Source of the DNA: Fimbriimonadaceae bacterium
Lineage (GTDB): Bacteria; Armatimonadota; Fimbriimonadia; Fimbriimonadales; Fimbriimonadaceae
Length of the DNA: 64,000 bases
Assembly: GCA_019638795.1 (NCBI GenBank)
Contig: JAHBTB010000001.1
Coordinates: forward strand, 62,001 to 126,000
Reading direction: 5' to 3'
Below are positions 1 to 8,695 of this stretch, piece after piece; the stretch's first letter is position 1; the number at the start of each line of letters is the position of its first letter. The position numbers were made by a program, and so were the translations under genes. The notes under the pieces were generated by a model. The model was given only the letters and a program-made list of their open reading frames with translations, had not been told where the DNA came from and made no database searches.

Positions 1-1003
1 CGCCGACCACCGCGGTCGGCGTCGCACTGATGGAGTGCCGGGCCGCGGGAGTGGCCGAATAGGCCGGGCTCGTGAACCCGGTCGCCAAGACGGTGAAGCG
101 GACTTCGTTGCTCAGGCTCGGGTCGACCACGGTGCCGAAGAAGATGTTGGCGTCCTCGGAGTCGCACAGCGAGTGGATGTAGGCCATTGCCTCGCTCACC
201 TCGCTGAGAGTGAGGTCTTCGCTGCTCGTGATGTTGACGAGGAGGCCCCGGGCCCCATGGATGGACTGCTCGAGCAGCGGGCTGCTCGTCGCCTGCTGGG
301 CGGCCTGGAGGGCGCGCTGGTCGCCGATGCCGTAGCCGATCCCCATCAGGGCCGGGCCGGCGTCGGTCATGACCGCCTTCACGTCGGCGAAGTCGACGTT
401 GATCTGGCCAGGGACGGTGATGATGTCGCTGATGCCTTGGACGCCCTGACGGAGCACGTCGTCGGCGACACCAAAGGCGTCAAGGAACGTCGTTTTGCGC
501 TCCACCACGTCCAACAATCGGTCGTTCGGGATCGTGATCATCGTGTCGACGCGGCCGACTAGGGAGGTCACCCCGTTCTCGGCCAGGCGACCGCGGCGCG
601 GGCCCTCAAAGCCAAACGGCTTGGTGACGATGGCGACCGTCAGCGCGCCGATCTCGCGGGCCAGGTCGGCGACGACGGGAGCGGCGCCCGTGCCCGTCCC
701 CCCGCCCATACCGGCGGTGATGAAGACCATGTCGGCCCCCTCAAGCACCTTGCGCACCTCGTTCTTACTTTCCTCGGCCGCCGCCTTGCCGACCTCGGGG
801 TTGCCACCGGCGCCAAGGCCGCGGGCCAGGGTGGTGCCCAGTTGGATCTTCTTGCCCGCCAACGAGCGGTCCAACACCTGGACGTCGGTGTTCATCGCGA
901 TGAACTCGACTCCCTGGATGTTCGACTCGACCATGCGGTTGACGGCGTTGCATCCGCCTCCCCCGACTCCGACGACTTTGATGATTGCGCTGCTACTGCT
1001 CAC
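1..1003 (-). CDS. ftsZ: Cell division GTPase FtsZ (C-terminus cut by window edge)
   Basis: Tubulin-like GTPase that polymerises at mid-cell into the Z-ring and recruits the divisome. The reading frame on the minus strand is open from a GTG at 1003 to the window edge. Translation gives the N-terminal nucleotide-binding region [14 protein letters not shown], then NTDVQ, the tubulin signature [10 protein letters not shown], the FGFEG segment and NVDFADV of the T7 region. An AGAGG ribosome binding site lies just upstream of the GTG. About 334 codons are present, so the C-terminal linker and the FtsA-binding tail are missing. It is the last visible gene of the dcw cluster, 45 bp after ftsA. Confidence 0.97.
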   Translation of the reverse strand, partial: MSSSSAIIKVVGVGGGGCNAVNRMVESNIQGVEFIAMNTDVQVLDRSLAGKKIQLGTTLARGLGAGGNPEVGKAAAEESKNEVRKVLEGADMVFITAGMGGGTGTGAAPVVADLAREIGALTVAIVTKPFGFEGPRRGRLAENGVTSLVGRVDTMITIPNDRLLDVVERKTTFLDAFGVADDVLRQGVQGISDIITVPGQINVDFADVKAVMTDAGPALMGIGYGIGDQRALQAAQQATSSPLLEQSIHGARGLLVNITSSEDLTLSEVSEAMAYIHSLCDSEDANIFFGTVVDPSLSNEVRFTVLATGFTSPAYSATPAARHSISATPTAVVG

Positions 1004-1048
1004 TTTGACCCTCTGGTTACCAACTCAACGAAGCGGACTGGCGGGGAG

Positions 1049-2275
1049 CTAACGCGCCCCGAAGAGTGATTTTAGACTACGGACGGTCTCCTGCCACCCG
1101 GACTGGGCGGAAACGGGGACAAACTCGTCGTCGTGCCCGGCCAAGGCGTGCTTGGCGACCCCGACCACGGTGGACATTTGCGGCACCCCGACGTCCCGCG
1201 TGTGGCCGCCCGCCACGCGCGGATGGCTCGTCCGCACCTTTTTGCCGTCCAAGGCCCTGGTGAACAGGACCTCGGTACCCGGCAGAAGGCTGCCGCCGCC
1301 GCACAAGACGACCCCGGCGCGGGGGAACGTGGTCATTCCCGCGTCACCCACGGTCGCCAACGCCAATTGGACGGTCTCCTTCATGCGGCTCTCGACAATC
1401 TCGGCCAACACGTGCCGCTGCATCGGTCGAGAGCTGCCGTCTTCCTGGACGACCTGAACGACGTCGTCGGGGGCGACATGGTCGCCGATCGCACTGCCAT
1501 GGGCGAGTTTGATCCGCTCGGCCTCGTCGAACGAGACGCGGAGCAAGGCGGCGATGTCGTTGCTGACGTGCCAGGACCCGACGGGGATCGTGGCCAGATG
1601 GACACATGCCCCGTTGTCAAACACGGCGATGTTCGTCACCGACCCGCCGATGTCGACGACGACGACCCCGGCCTCGCAGGCGTCCTGGCTGACCACGCCT
1701 AAACCGGCCGCAAGGGACTCGGGGACGATCTCTTCGACGTGGCGGCCACCGGCGGCGACGACTTCCTTGACCGCCAAGGCCTCGGTGCGGTCCACCGTCA
1801 CCAGGTGGGTGGCGACCTCCAACCGGGCGGCATTGTGGCCGACGGGTTGGCCCGGGACGCGGTGCCCGTCGACGAGGAACTCGGCGGGGGTGGACATCAG
1901 GACCTCACGCCCTTCGGCCACCATGACCTGACGGCTGTTGCCGATGACTTGGTGGACGTCTTGGCGGCGGACGACGCGGCCGGTCGGCACGATCGGCACG
2001 TAGGCCCGGGTCAATTGGCTGGTCACGTGCACCCCGCCAATGGTCACAAAGACGTTTTCGGCCCGGCTGCGCACCTCGCTCTCGACCCGGCCCACCGCCC
2101 GGTCGATGGCCAAGGCGACGGCCTCTTTGTCCTTCACCAGCCCCTTGACCACGCCTTTGCAGGGGACCGAGGCGACCGCCTCGACCTTGACGTGGCCCTG
2201 GTCGTTCAGGGTCGCAGACAAGGCGGCGACCTTTGTCGTGCCGAGATCGACGGCGAAGACGCGCGGGTTGTTCAT
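1049..2275 (-). CDS. ftsA: Cell division protein FtsA
   Basis: Actin-family ATPase that tethers FtsZ filaments to the inner membrane. The protein is 408 aa and starts with the actin-fold phosphate-1 motif FAVDLGTTKVAAL. It has the phosphate-2 motif VVVDIGGSVTNIAVF near residue 205 and the adenosine motif VVLCGGGSLLPG near residue 325. The C-terminus ends SGWQETVRSLKSLFGAR, matching the amphipathic membrane-targeting helix of FtsA. Its ATG overlaps the stop of the small DUF1290 gene by 4 bp (ATGA), so translation is probably coupled. Confidence 0.96.
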   Translation of the reverse strand: MNNPRVFAVDLGTTKVAALSATLNDQGHVKVEAVASVPCKGVVKGLVKDKEAVALAIDRAVGRVESEVRSRAENVFVTIGGVHVTSQLTRAYVPIVPTGRVVRRQDVHQVIGNSRQVMVAEGREVLMSTPAEFLVDGHRVPGQPVGHNAARLEVATHLVTVDRTEALAVKEVVAAGGRHVEEIVPESLAAGLGVVSQDACEAGVVVVDIGGSVTNIAVFDNGACVHLATIPVGSWHVSNDIAALLRVSFDEAERIKLAHGSAIGDHVAPDDVVQVVQEDGSSRPMQRHVLAEIVESRMKETVQLALATVGDAGMTTFPRAGVVLCGGGSLLPGTEVLFTRALDGKKVRTSHPRVAGGHTRDVGVPQMSTVVGVAKHALAGHDDEFVPVSAQSGWQETVRSLKSLFGAR

Positions 2276-2685
2276 AGCGGTGTTTGAGGCGCCTGCTGCG
2301 CCTGTTGGGCGGCGACCTCGGCCTCAATCTGCTTGCGCTGACGGCCGTCTTGCCACTTGGTCAGGGCCATGCGCCTCAGGAGGCTGAGGTTGTTGAAGAT
2401 CCGGGTGCCGAACACGAGGGCGGCGACCAGGTACAGGTTGACGTTGATCCGCGTCCCTAGCCAGACCAGGAAGACGGCGATGAGGATGTTAAAAATGAAG
2501 CCGGTGATGAAGACGTCGGTGTGGAACTTCCCTTCCAGGCCGCTACGGCTTCCTCCGCACACCGAGTCAAGCCCCGCCAAAACCGCCACGCCCAAGTAAA
2601 GGGCGACGTCGCCCTTGACCGGGGTGTTGATGACAAACCCCAGGACGATGCCGATGACCAGCGCGACGATCGGGACGAGGATCAT
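2272..2685 (-). CDS. sbp: Small basic protein, DUF1290 (Sbp) family
   Basis: A 137-aa integral membrane protein starting MILVPIVALVIGIVLGF with about four hydrophobic segments, followed by a basic/Gln-rich C-terminal tail (KWQDGRQRKQ...). The sequence matches the DUF1290 'small basic protein' family, which lies beside ftsA/ftsZ in Firmicutes and Actinobacteria (B. subtilis sbp). Its function is not established. The ATG at 2685 was chosen over a longer upstream reading because it gives an exact 4-bp ATGA overlap with the DUF881 gene and matches the family start. Confidence 0.88.
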   Translation of the reverse strand: MILVPIVALVIGIVLGFVINTPVKGDVALYLGVAVLAGLDSVCGGSRSGLEGKFHTDVFITGFIFNILIAVFLVWLGTRINVNLYLVAALVFGTRIFNNLSLLRRMALTKWQDGRQRKQIEAEVAAQQAQQAPQTPL

Positions 2686-3446
2686 GTCTTCGGCGGCGGC
2701 TCCTTGGCGTACTTGCGCGTCGTCGCCCCCGACCACGCGGGCAAATGTTGCTTCTCGACAATGTCGACCTTGACCATGTTGGGGTCGACCAGTCGGATCT
2801 CGTCCAAGACCCCCCGTGGGATGTTCACCCCGCCGTAGAGGTCCTTGGGGTTGCCGATCGCCTTGATCGTGATCGGGCTGGCGATCCGCTCGCCGTCGAC
2901 GAGGACGGTCGGCCCGACGCACCGGACACTGCTGGTCGCTGCTAGGCGTCGGTTGTCGACGGCGACGGCCTCGGCGCCGGCGGCATAAAGCTCGTTGACG
3001 ACCTTGATGATGTCGTTGTCATGGATCGTGCCCGCCTCGCTGCTTGGTAGTTGGTCCTGCTTCTTCGAGTCCGTCAACGTGATCGTGATCCCCGGGCCCT
3101 CGACCTCGGTCAGGCCGGCGAACAGGCTGGTCTCCTTGAGAGTCTTGTTGATCTCTTTGCTCGCGGAGCTGCCTTCGGCAAGTTTGCTCTGGAGGGCCGA
3201 GAGGTCGCCCCGCAACTTGGTGATCTCGCTCTTCTGCTCCGCTAGCTTGCGCCCAAGCTCTTGGTCGGTGACCACGGCAGGGAGCTCACCGGGAGCGAAA
3301 AGGCGCCCCAACTGCTCTTGGATGCGGGCGCTTCGGTCCGTCACCGACCAAGCCGTCGAAAACAAGAATCCCACGACCAGCATGAGGACGCTGACCGGGA
3401 CGACCCAGTTGTTCGGTGGCTTGCGGATATGGAACGGGTTCAACAT
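2682..3446 (-). CDS. DUF881 family membrane-anchored coiled-coil protein (YlxW/YlxX-like)
   Basis: A 254-aa protein with a short cytoplasmic N-terminus, one transmembrane segment at about residues 14-34 (VVPVSVLMLVVGFLFST) and a predicted coiled coil at about 65-105. The DUF881 globular domain follows (PGITITLTDS, HDNDIIKVVNELYAAGAEA, and SPITIKAIGNPKDLYGGV). Family members neighbour division genes in Gram-positive bacteria and their biochemical role is unknown. Its position between ftsQ and sbp, with a 4-bp overlap to sbp, implies co-expression with the divisome. I am confident of the family and make no functional claim. Confidence 0.88.
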   Translation of the reverse strand: MLNPFHIRKPPNNWVVPVSVLMLVVGFLFSTAWSVTDRSARIQEQLGRLFAPGELPAVVTDQELGRKLAEQKSEITKLRGDLSALQSKLAEGSSASKEINKTLKETSLFAGLTEVEGPGITITLTDSKKQDQLPSSEAGTIHDNDIIKVVNELYAAGAEAVAVDNRRLAATSSVRCVGPTVLVDGERIASPITIKAIGNPKDLYGGVNIPRGVLDEIRLVDPNMVKVDIVEKQHLPAWSGATTRKYAKEPPPKT

Positions 3447-3462
3447 CGCCGGACGGCCAAGT

Positions 3463-4179
3463 TCAAGGCTTGTACACCGGTTGGTCTGGCGCGGTCAGGT
3501 TGATCACCGAGGCCGAACGCACGATGTCAGGTTGGGTGGACAGGATCTTTGCCAGCCCGTCGACCTTTTCTTGCAGCCTCTCCGACGTCCCGAGCACCAC
3601 ACGGGGGCCTTTACTTGGACTAAGAATTATGACTGACCTGGCGTCGATGTTGATAGTCCACAACGTGTCAGGAAACCGTGATCTTAGTTGGAGGGCCAAC
3701 CAGGCGATATCACGGGCGGGCAGCGGGTTGGTCAGGAGACTCCATGGCCCCTCGCCGTCCGGCGGCAGCGCGACATGGACCAGTCCGGATGGTCGGTGCC
3801 GGCCCGCGTAGACGTCCCCTTGGTCGCTCAACAAGGCGGGACGGGCCCCGTCGACGACGGCGGCCGGGTTCCGGTACGTGATCCGAAGCACCCCACGGCC
3901 GAAGACGTTGCCCTCGTACCGGGCCGCGGCGATGTCCGGGACACGACGGACAAGCTCCTCCAAGTCATGGCGGTTGACCCTGGCCCAGGGCGTGCCGGTC
4001 AGGCTCTGCACGGCCTGGGTCACAGCCACGTGGTCGTCGGGGCGCGCGCCGACGACGCGGACTTTTCGCGGGGCGGTCAAGGGACTGAACCACATCCCCG
4101 CCGCCACCGACGCCGCAAAGGCGGCCCACAGCGGCACGGCCCAGTTCAACGGCCTTCTAGACTTCTTGGCGCGCCGCAT
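3463..4179 (-). CDS. ftsQ: Cell division protein FtsQ (POTRA domain)
   Basis: Bitopic divisome protein that bridges early and late division proteins. It is 238 aa from the ATG at 4179, starting with a basic cytoplasmic stretch (MRRAKKSRRP), one transmembrane helix at about 13-31, then a POTRA domain (KVRVVGARPDDHVAV, then NRHDLEELVRRVPDIAAARYE). The C-terminal part (TLWTINIDARSVIIL, GTSERLQEKVDGLAKIL) matches the FtsQ/DivIB beta domain. A TTG at 4200 could add seven residues. The ATG was preferred because a GGATGG sequence lies just before it. It overlaps the end of murC-ddl by 23 bp. Confidence 0.88.
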   Translation of the reverse strand: MRRAKKSRRPLNWAVPLWAAFAASVAAGMWFSPLTAPRKVRVVGARPDDHVAVTQAVQSLTGTPWARVNRHDLEELVRRVPDIAAARYEGNVFGRGVLRITYRNPAAVVDGARPALLSDQGDVYAGRHRPSGLVHVALPPDGEGPWSLLTNPLPARDIAWLALQLRSRFPDTLWTINIDARSVIILSPSKGPRVVLGTSERLQEKVDGLAKILSTQPDIVRSASVINLTAPDQPVYKP

Positions 4180-6436
4180 CGCAGACCATCCATTCCACAA
4201 GGTCGTCGAAGGTCATGCCGGCGTTCTGGGCGGAAATCGCCACCAGACTGGTGCTGGTCATGCCCGGCAAGGTGTTGACTTCCAGGGCGACCGGCCCACG
4301 CGCCGTCACGATCATGTCCGTCCGAGTGACGCCCCGGCATCCCAGGGCCTTCACCGCCCGGACAGCGTAATCCTGGGCCGACTTGGTGTCAGCCTCACTG
4401 ATGCGGGCGGGACAGTGTTTCGTCGCCTCGCCGGGGGTGTACTTGGTGGCAAAGTCGTATTCCCCACTCCCCGGAACGACCTCGATCGGGGCCAAGACAC
4501 GCCCACCCAGACAGGGCACCGTGATCTCCACGCCTTCAAGGAACTCTTCGACGAGGACCTCGTCACCGTAGGCCAGGGCCTTCTCGACCGCTCCGGCGAG
4601 TTCGCCGTCACGCTTGACGAAGGTCAGGCCGACCGTCGATCCTTGGGCGTTGGGCTTGACGACGAGGGGCGCGGGCCACTCCGGCAACGGGTCACCGGCA
4701 CGGAGCAGGATCCCTTTCGCGACCGGGACACCGGCCCGGGCCAAGACCTGCTTGGTCATGTCCTTGTCCATGGCCAAAGCGTTTGCAAGGACACCGCTGC
4801 CCGTATAGGGCAGGTGGGCGCACTCGAGGAGTCCCTGCAACGCACCGTCCTCGCTCCGGACACCGTGGACAGCAAGGAAGCAGACGTCCGGGCGGTCATT
4901 GCCGGTCAACTTGCTCAGGTCGCCACGTCCCAGCAGAAGGTCGGCCACGTCCACAAGGTAGGCGTCGTATCCGAGCCGCTCGAGGGCGCCAAGCACGGCG
5001 CGCCCGCTGTGCAGGCTGACCTCACGCTCGGGTGAGTCTCCACCCGCGACCACTGCCACCCTTCGCACCGGCCCGCGGGCGGCCTCGCTGATGAACGCGG
5101 GGACAAACTCTTCGATGTTCCCCGCCCCCATACCCACGACCACGTCTCCAGGCAACGCGAGCTTTCTGACCTCACGCGGCAACAGGTGGCGGCAGGGGAC
5201 ATAGGCGAACGGGCATGTCAGGGCCTCGACGACGCGCAAGGCGCTGACGCCGGGCAGCGGTTCTTCACGCGCAGGGTAGATGTCGGTGACGACGGCCAGG
5301 TCGGCCGCCGAAAGGGCCTGGGCGAAGGCGTCGTATTGGTCCTTGGTGCGGGAGTAAAGGTGAGGTTGGAAGACGACGAGCAGTCGCCGCCCGGGAAACT
5401 TCTCGCGCAGCGCGGCCACGCTCGCCGCGATCTCGGTCGGGTGGTGGGCGTAGTCGTCGACGACAGTGACGCCGGCCTCGTCCCCTTGTCCAGCAAGCTT
5501 GACCGTGGCGACAACCTGGAGCCGCCGCTTCGCACCATGGAACTTGGCGATGCCCTCCGCCGCCTTCGCCACGTCTGCGCCCGCCTCCACGCAAGCGAGG
5601 AGGGCGCCCCCCGCGTTCGCCCGGTTGTGCACCCCCGGAGACGACAACGTGAGGCCTGGGGCCATCCGGCCGAAGGTCGTCACGTCGTACTCCTTCTGGT
5701 TCCTGCCGAGAAGCGCCCCGACCTCCGCCGCGCCCTTCTGGTCCGAATGGACCAAGGTGCCGCCCAGCGGGATCGTCTTGACAAAGCGGACCACGCTTGC
5801 CAGAAGGTTCTGGTAGTTCTCGTGGAAGTCGACATGGTCGAGCTCCAGGTTGGTGAGCACCACGATATGAGGGTCAAGGTCGTGGAAGGAGTCGTAGGCC
5901 TCGCACGCCTCGACGACCGCCCACGGGTCCTTGCCGACGACCACCGACGAGCCAAACTCCGGCACTTCAGCACCGACGACCACCGTCGGGTCCATGCCTG
6001 CCGCCCTCATCCCGGCCGCGACCATGCCGGTCGTCGTCGTCTTGCCATGGGTCCCCGTGACGGCGACGACCTTCAGCCCCTGGAGCAACCAACCCAACGC
6101 CTGGGATCGTCGGTACACCGGGACGCCAAGCTCCTTGGCCCGCGCAAGTTCGGGCGACGTGTGTAGGTCGATGGCGTCCGAGAGGACCAACGCGTCCCCG
6201 GGATCCAGTCCCTTGCCGGTGTGGCCGATGTGGACATCGACGCCCGCCCAGGCCAACTCCTCGGTCAGCGGTGAGGCCGTCGAGTCAGACCCCTTGACGC
6301 GGCATCCTTTGTCCAGCAACAGGCGGGCGATCCCGCTCATGCCTGCCCCGCCGACACCGACGAGGAAGAAGGCCTGGGCCGAGTCCAGGCCGCTCCGGTC
6401 ACGAAACTCAGTCTCGATCTCTTGTTTTGTCCGCAT
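4157..6436 (-). CDS. murC-ddl: MurC-Ddl fusion: UDP-MurNAc-L-alanine ligase / D-Ala-D-Ala ligase
   Basis: A single 759-aa frame joins two peptidoglycan enzymes. Residues 1 to about 455 are MurC, which adds L-Ala to UDP-MurNAc: the UDP-binding VGVGGAGMSG at about 27-36, the ATP loop GTHGKTTTT at 128-136, NLELDH at 196-201 and DDYAHHPTEI near 327. Residues from about 457 on are Ddl, which makes the D-Ala-D-Ala dipeptide: AVVAGGDSPEREVSLHSGR, PYTGSGVLANALAMDK, KPNAQGSTVG and a C-terminal ALEVNTLPGMT metal/ATP motif. No stop or frameshift lies between the halves. The ATG overlaps the murG stop by one base (TGATG). Such a fusion is known from Chlamydia. Confidence 0.96.
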   Translation of the reverse strand: MRTKQEIETEFRDRSGLDSAQAFFLVGVGGAGMSGIARLLLDKGCRVKGSDSTASPLTEELAWAGVDVHIGHTGKGLDPGDALVLSDAIDLHTSPELARAKELGVPVYRRSQALGWLLQGLKVVAVTGTHGKTTTTGMVAAGMRAAGMDPTVVVGAEVPEFGSSVVVGKDPWAVVEACEAYDSFHDLDPHIVVLTNLELDHVDFHENYQNLLASVVRFVKTIPLGGTLVHSDQKGAAEVGALLGRNQKEYDVTTFGRMAPGLTLSSPGVHNRANAGGALLACVEAGADVAKAAEGIAKFHGAKRRLQVVATVKLAGQGDEAGVTVVDDYAHHPTEIAASVAALREKFPGRRLLVVFQPHLYSRTKDQYDAFAQALSAADLAVVTDIYPAREEPLPGVSALRVVEALTCPFAYVPCRHLLPREVRKLALPGDVVVGMGAGNIEEFVPAFISEAARGPVRRVAVVAGGDSPEREVSLHSGRAVLGALERLGYDAYLVDVADLLLGRGDLSKLTGNDRPDVCFLAVHGVRSEDGALQGLLECAHLPYTGSGVLANALAMDKDMTKQVLARAGVPVAKGILLRAGDPLPEWPAPLVVKPNAQGSTVGLTFVKRDGELAGAVEKALAYGDEVLVEEFLEGVEITVPCLGGRVLAPIEVVPGSGEYDFATKYTPGEATKHCPARISEADTKSAQDYAVRAVKALGCRGVTRTDMIVTARGPVALEVNTLPGMTSTSLVAISAQNAGMTFDDLVEWMVCDAARQEV

Positions 6437-7527
6437 CAGTCAGCCGCTTCTTTGATGATGGACAGGATGCGCGGCACCGCGTCCGGCACGTCCCACTCGG
6501 CCAAGGCCTTCGCGGCGGCGTCACGCCGGTCGGTGTCCATCAACCAACTCAGAATACGCGCCTCGACCTGGGCCGGGTTCATGTCGCCCTGCGCCACCAT
6601 CTCGGCCGCCCCCATGGCGACGAACTCGAGGGCGTTGTGGCGTTGGTGGTCGCCGAAGGCGTGCGGGTACGGCACGAGCAACGACGGCTTGCGGAAGGCG
6701 GCAAGCTCGGCCATCGTCCCGGCCCCGCTCCGGCACCACGCCAAGGAGCACTCAAAGAGGGCCGCCGCCATCTCGTCGGAGTCCAGGTAGGCGCGGACCT
6801 TATAGTCGCTCCGCACCGCCATGCGTTGCAGCGAGTCGTGGGTGACGTCGAAGTGGCTCGTCCCCGTGACATGGAGCCACTGCACTTCGCTCTTGGCCAT
6901 GCGCACGGCCGTGCTGAGGGCCATGTCGTTCAGGGCCGAACTGCCCTGCGACCCTCCCATGACCAAGACCACCGGGGACGCCGAGCCGTGGCCGTGCTCC
7001 AGACTCAGACGGCCTTGGGCGCTTTGCCGCAGGGCGCGCCGTACGGGCATGCCGGTGCGTTGCACGTTCGCTCCCTTGAAATGGCGCGCCGTGCCATGGA
7101 AGGCGGTGCAGACCGCATAGGCGTCGCGGCCCAGGATCAGGTTGGTCCGTCCGGGGACGGTGTTCTGCTCGTGGACGACCAGGGGCACCTTGCGCTTTCG
7201 GGTGGCGTTCATCACCGGCGCCGCGGCAAAGCCGCCCGTGGCAAAGACGGCCTGGGGACGGTCTTCATCAAATGCCCTCAGCACTTGGCCGGTCGCCCGG
7301 ACCAAGGTCAGTATGGACCGCAGCCCCTTGAGGGACAGCGGCTTGTAGACGGGCCGGGCGTCAAACGTGCGGAGCGACATCCCCGCCTTTGCGCAAGCGC
7401 CGACCTCGTGGCCCCGGGCGGCCCCGTAGAACTGGACTTCCCAGCCTTCGTCGCGGGCGCTGAGGGCAGTCTCAAGCGCGGGAAACACGTGGCCGCCCGT
7501 GCCGCCACCCGTCACGATCAATCTCAT
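6436..7527 (-). CDS. murG: Undecaprenyl-PP-MurNAc-pentapeptide GlcNAc transferase MurG
   Basis: Peripheral inner-membrane GT28 transferase that converts lipid I to lipid II using UDP-GlcNAc. It starts MRLIVTGGGTGGHVFPAL, the N-terminal G-loop of MurG. It continues with VVHEQNTVPGRTN, VMGGSQGSSALND and the C-terminal nucleotide-sugar site CRSGAGTMAELAAF plus VPYPHAFGDHQRHNA. The ATG at 7527 was chosen because AAGGAGG sits at 7533-7539; a start six codons earlier is possible. The gene overlaps the end of ftsW by 56 bp. Length (363 aa) is normal for the family. Confidence 0.96.
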   Translation of the reverse strand: MRLIVTGGGTGGHVFPALETALSARDEGWEVQFYGAARGHEVGACAKAGMSLRTFDARPVYKPLSLKGLRSILTLVRATGQVLRAFDEDRPQAVFATGGFAAAPVMNATRKRKVPLVVHEQNTVPGRTNLILGRDAYAVCTAFHGTARHFKGANVQRTGMPVRRALRQSAQGRLSLEHGHGSASPVVLVMGGSQGSSALNDMALSTAVRMAKSEVQWLHVTGTSHFDVTHDSLQRMAVRSDYKVRAYLDSDEMAAALFECSLAWCRSGAGTMAELAAFRKPSLLVPYPHAFGDHQRHNALEFVAMGAAEMVAQGDMNPAQVEARILSWLMDTDRRDAAAKALAEWDVPDAVPRILSIIKEAAD

Positions 7528-8695
7528 CTGCCCCCTCCTTGGCATGCGCTCTCACGGGATCGCCACAGAGCACCGACTGGCACACGCCGACCGCCACCCA
7601 CAGGGCGACGAGACTCGAACCACCCGCACTGACGAAGGGCAACGGCACTCCGACGGGCGGCGCGGCCCCGTTCACCATCATCACGTTGACCATGGTCTGG
7701 ATCGCGATCCAACTCGAGACCCCGCCCAGCACGGCCCGGCCGAACACGTCCTCGCGCGCCAGCGCGTGCACCATGAGCCGCCACGACACCGCGCCGATCA
7801 AGCCGATGACTGCCAGCGAACCCACGAGCCCGAACTCCTCGCCCACCGTCGCCAAGACAAAATCGGTCGTCGGGGCAGGCAGGACATATTTGGCCTTCCC
7901 GTTCCCCAACCCGACGCCCAACAGGCCGCCCCTCGCAAGGGCCGACTCGCTCTGGGTCGTCTGGTAGCCGGCGTCGTCGGCGTTCTCGCTACTCCAGCGG
8001 TGCAGGTGGTTGGCGAAGCGGTCGGCCCGGTACGACTCCTTGAAGACGAACACCCCTGTCGCGATGGTCATGGCGACAAAGAGAGTGGCGAGCAGCTTCT
8101 TGTCCACCTGGGCGACGACCAAGGCCCCGAAGCCTGCGCTGACCACGACGAGCATGGTGCCCAGGTCGCGCTGGCGCTCGATCATCAGCAGTGTCAGCAC
8201 GATGAACAGCGCGGGGAGTCCCCGGACGATCCGAGGGACCCACACGCGGTCGAGGGTCTCCCCCCAGTGTTTGGTCACCTTGGCCTTCACCGGCTTCCAC
8301 ACCGCCAGCATCGCCCCCAAGAAAAGGACGACAGTCAGCTTGGCGAACTCGGCGGGCTGGACGGTGAAGGCCCGGAAATCGAGCCAGCGGCGAGCCCCGT
8401 TGATCTCCTTGCCGAGACCAGGCACGTCGACCAGCGCCATACCCACGACCACCGCCAAGACGCCAAGGAAGGCGAACCGTTTGAGGTTGCCGGGCCGCAC
8501 CCGGCTGATGAAGACGGCCCCTAGCACGGACACGGCTGCGAAGACGATCTGTCCCTGAAGCTCCCGGGGGACAATTTGGCCGTTGGCGGCACCCCTGGCG
8601 TAGCCTGAGTCCCACACGGCAAGGAGGCCGACCAAGGTCGCCATAAACGCGAGGATGGTCAAGACGTGGTCGCTCTGTCCTTGAGTCTTCTTCAT
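7472..8695 (-). CDS. ftsW: SEDS peptidoglycan glycosyltransferase FtsW
   Basis: A polytopic membrane protein of 407 aa with about ten hydrophobic segments that polymerises lipid II at the septum together with FtsI. SEDS hallmarks are present: KEINGARRWLDFRAFTVQPAEFAKL, ERQRDLGTM, and near the C-terminus VGEEFGLVGSLAVIGL followed by GVPLPFVSAGGSS. The ATG at 8695 was preferred over an upstream in-frame start because it forms an ATGA overlap with murD and gives the expected short cytoplasmic N-terminus. The C-terminal 30 residues are charged and overlap murG. Confidence 0.95.
   Translation of the reverse strand: MKKTQGQSDHVLTILAFMATLVGLLAVWDSGYARGAANGQIVPRELQGQIVFAAVSVLGAVFISRVRPGNLKRFAFLGVLAVVVGMALVDVPGLGKEINGARRWLDFRAFTVQPAEFAKLTVVLFLGAMLAVWKPVKAKVTKHWGETLDRVWVPRIVRGLPALFIVLTLLMIERQRDLGTMLVVVSAGFGALVVAQVDKKLLATLFVAMTIATGVFVFKESYRADRFANHLHRWSSENADDAGYQTTQSESALARGGLLGVGLGNGKAKYVLPAPTTDFVLATVGEEFGLVGSLAVIGLIGAVSWRLMVHALAREDVFGRAVLGGVSSWIAIQTMVNVMMVNGAAPPVGVPLPFVSAGGSSLVALWVAVGVCQSVLCGDPVRAHAKEGADEIDRDGWRHGRPRVSRA

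Noticed and set aside
1-2290. Long plus-strand open frames opposite ftsZ and ftsA (and similar plus-strand frames across the dcw cluster)
   Set aside because: They arise from GC-rich codon bias in the antisense strand. None has a family resemblance or a ribosome site, and they mirror well-defined minus-strand genes.
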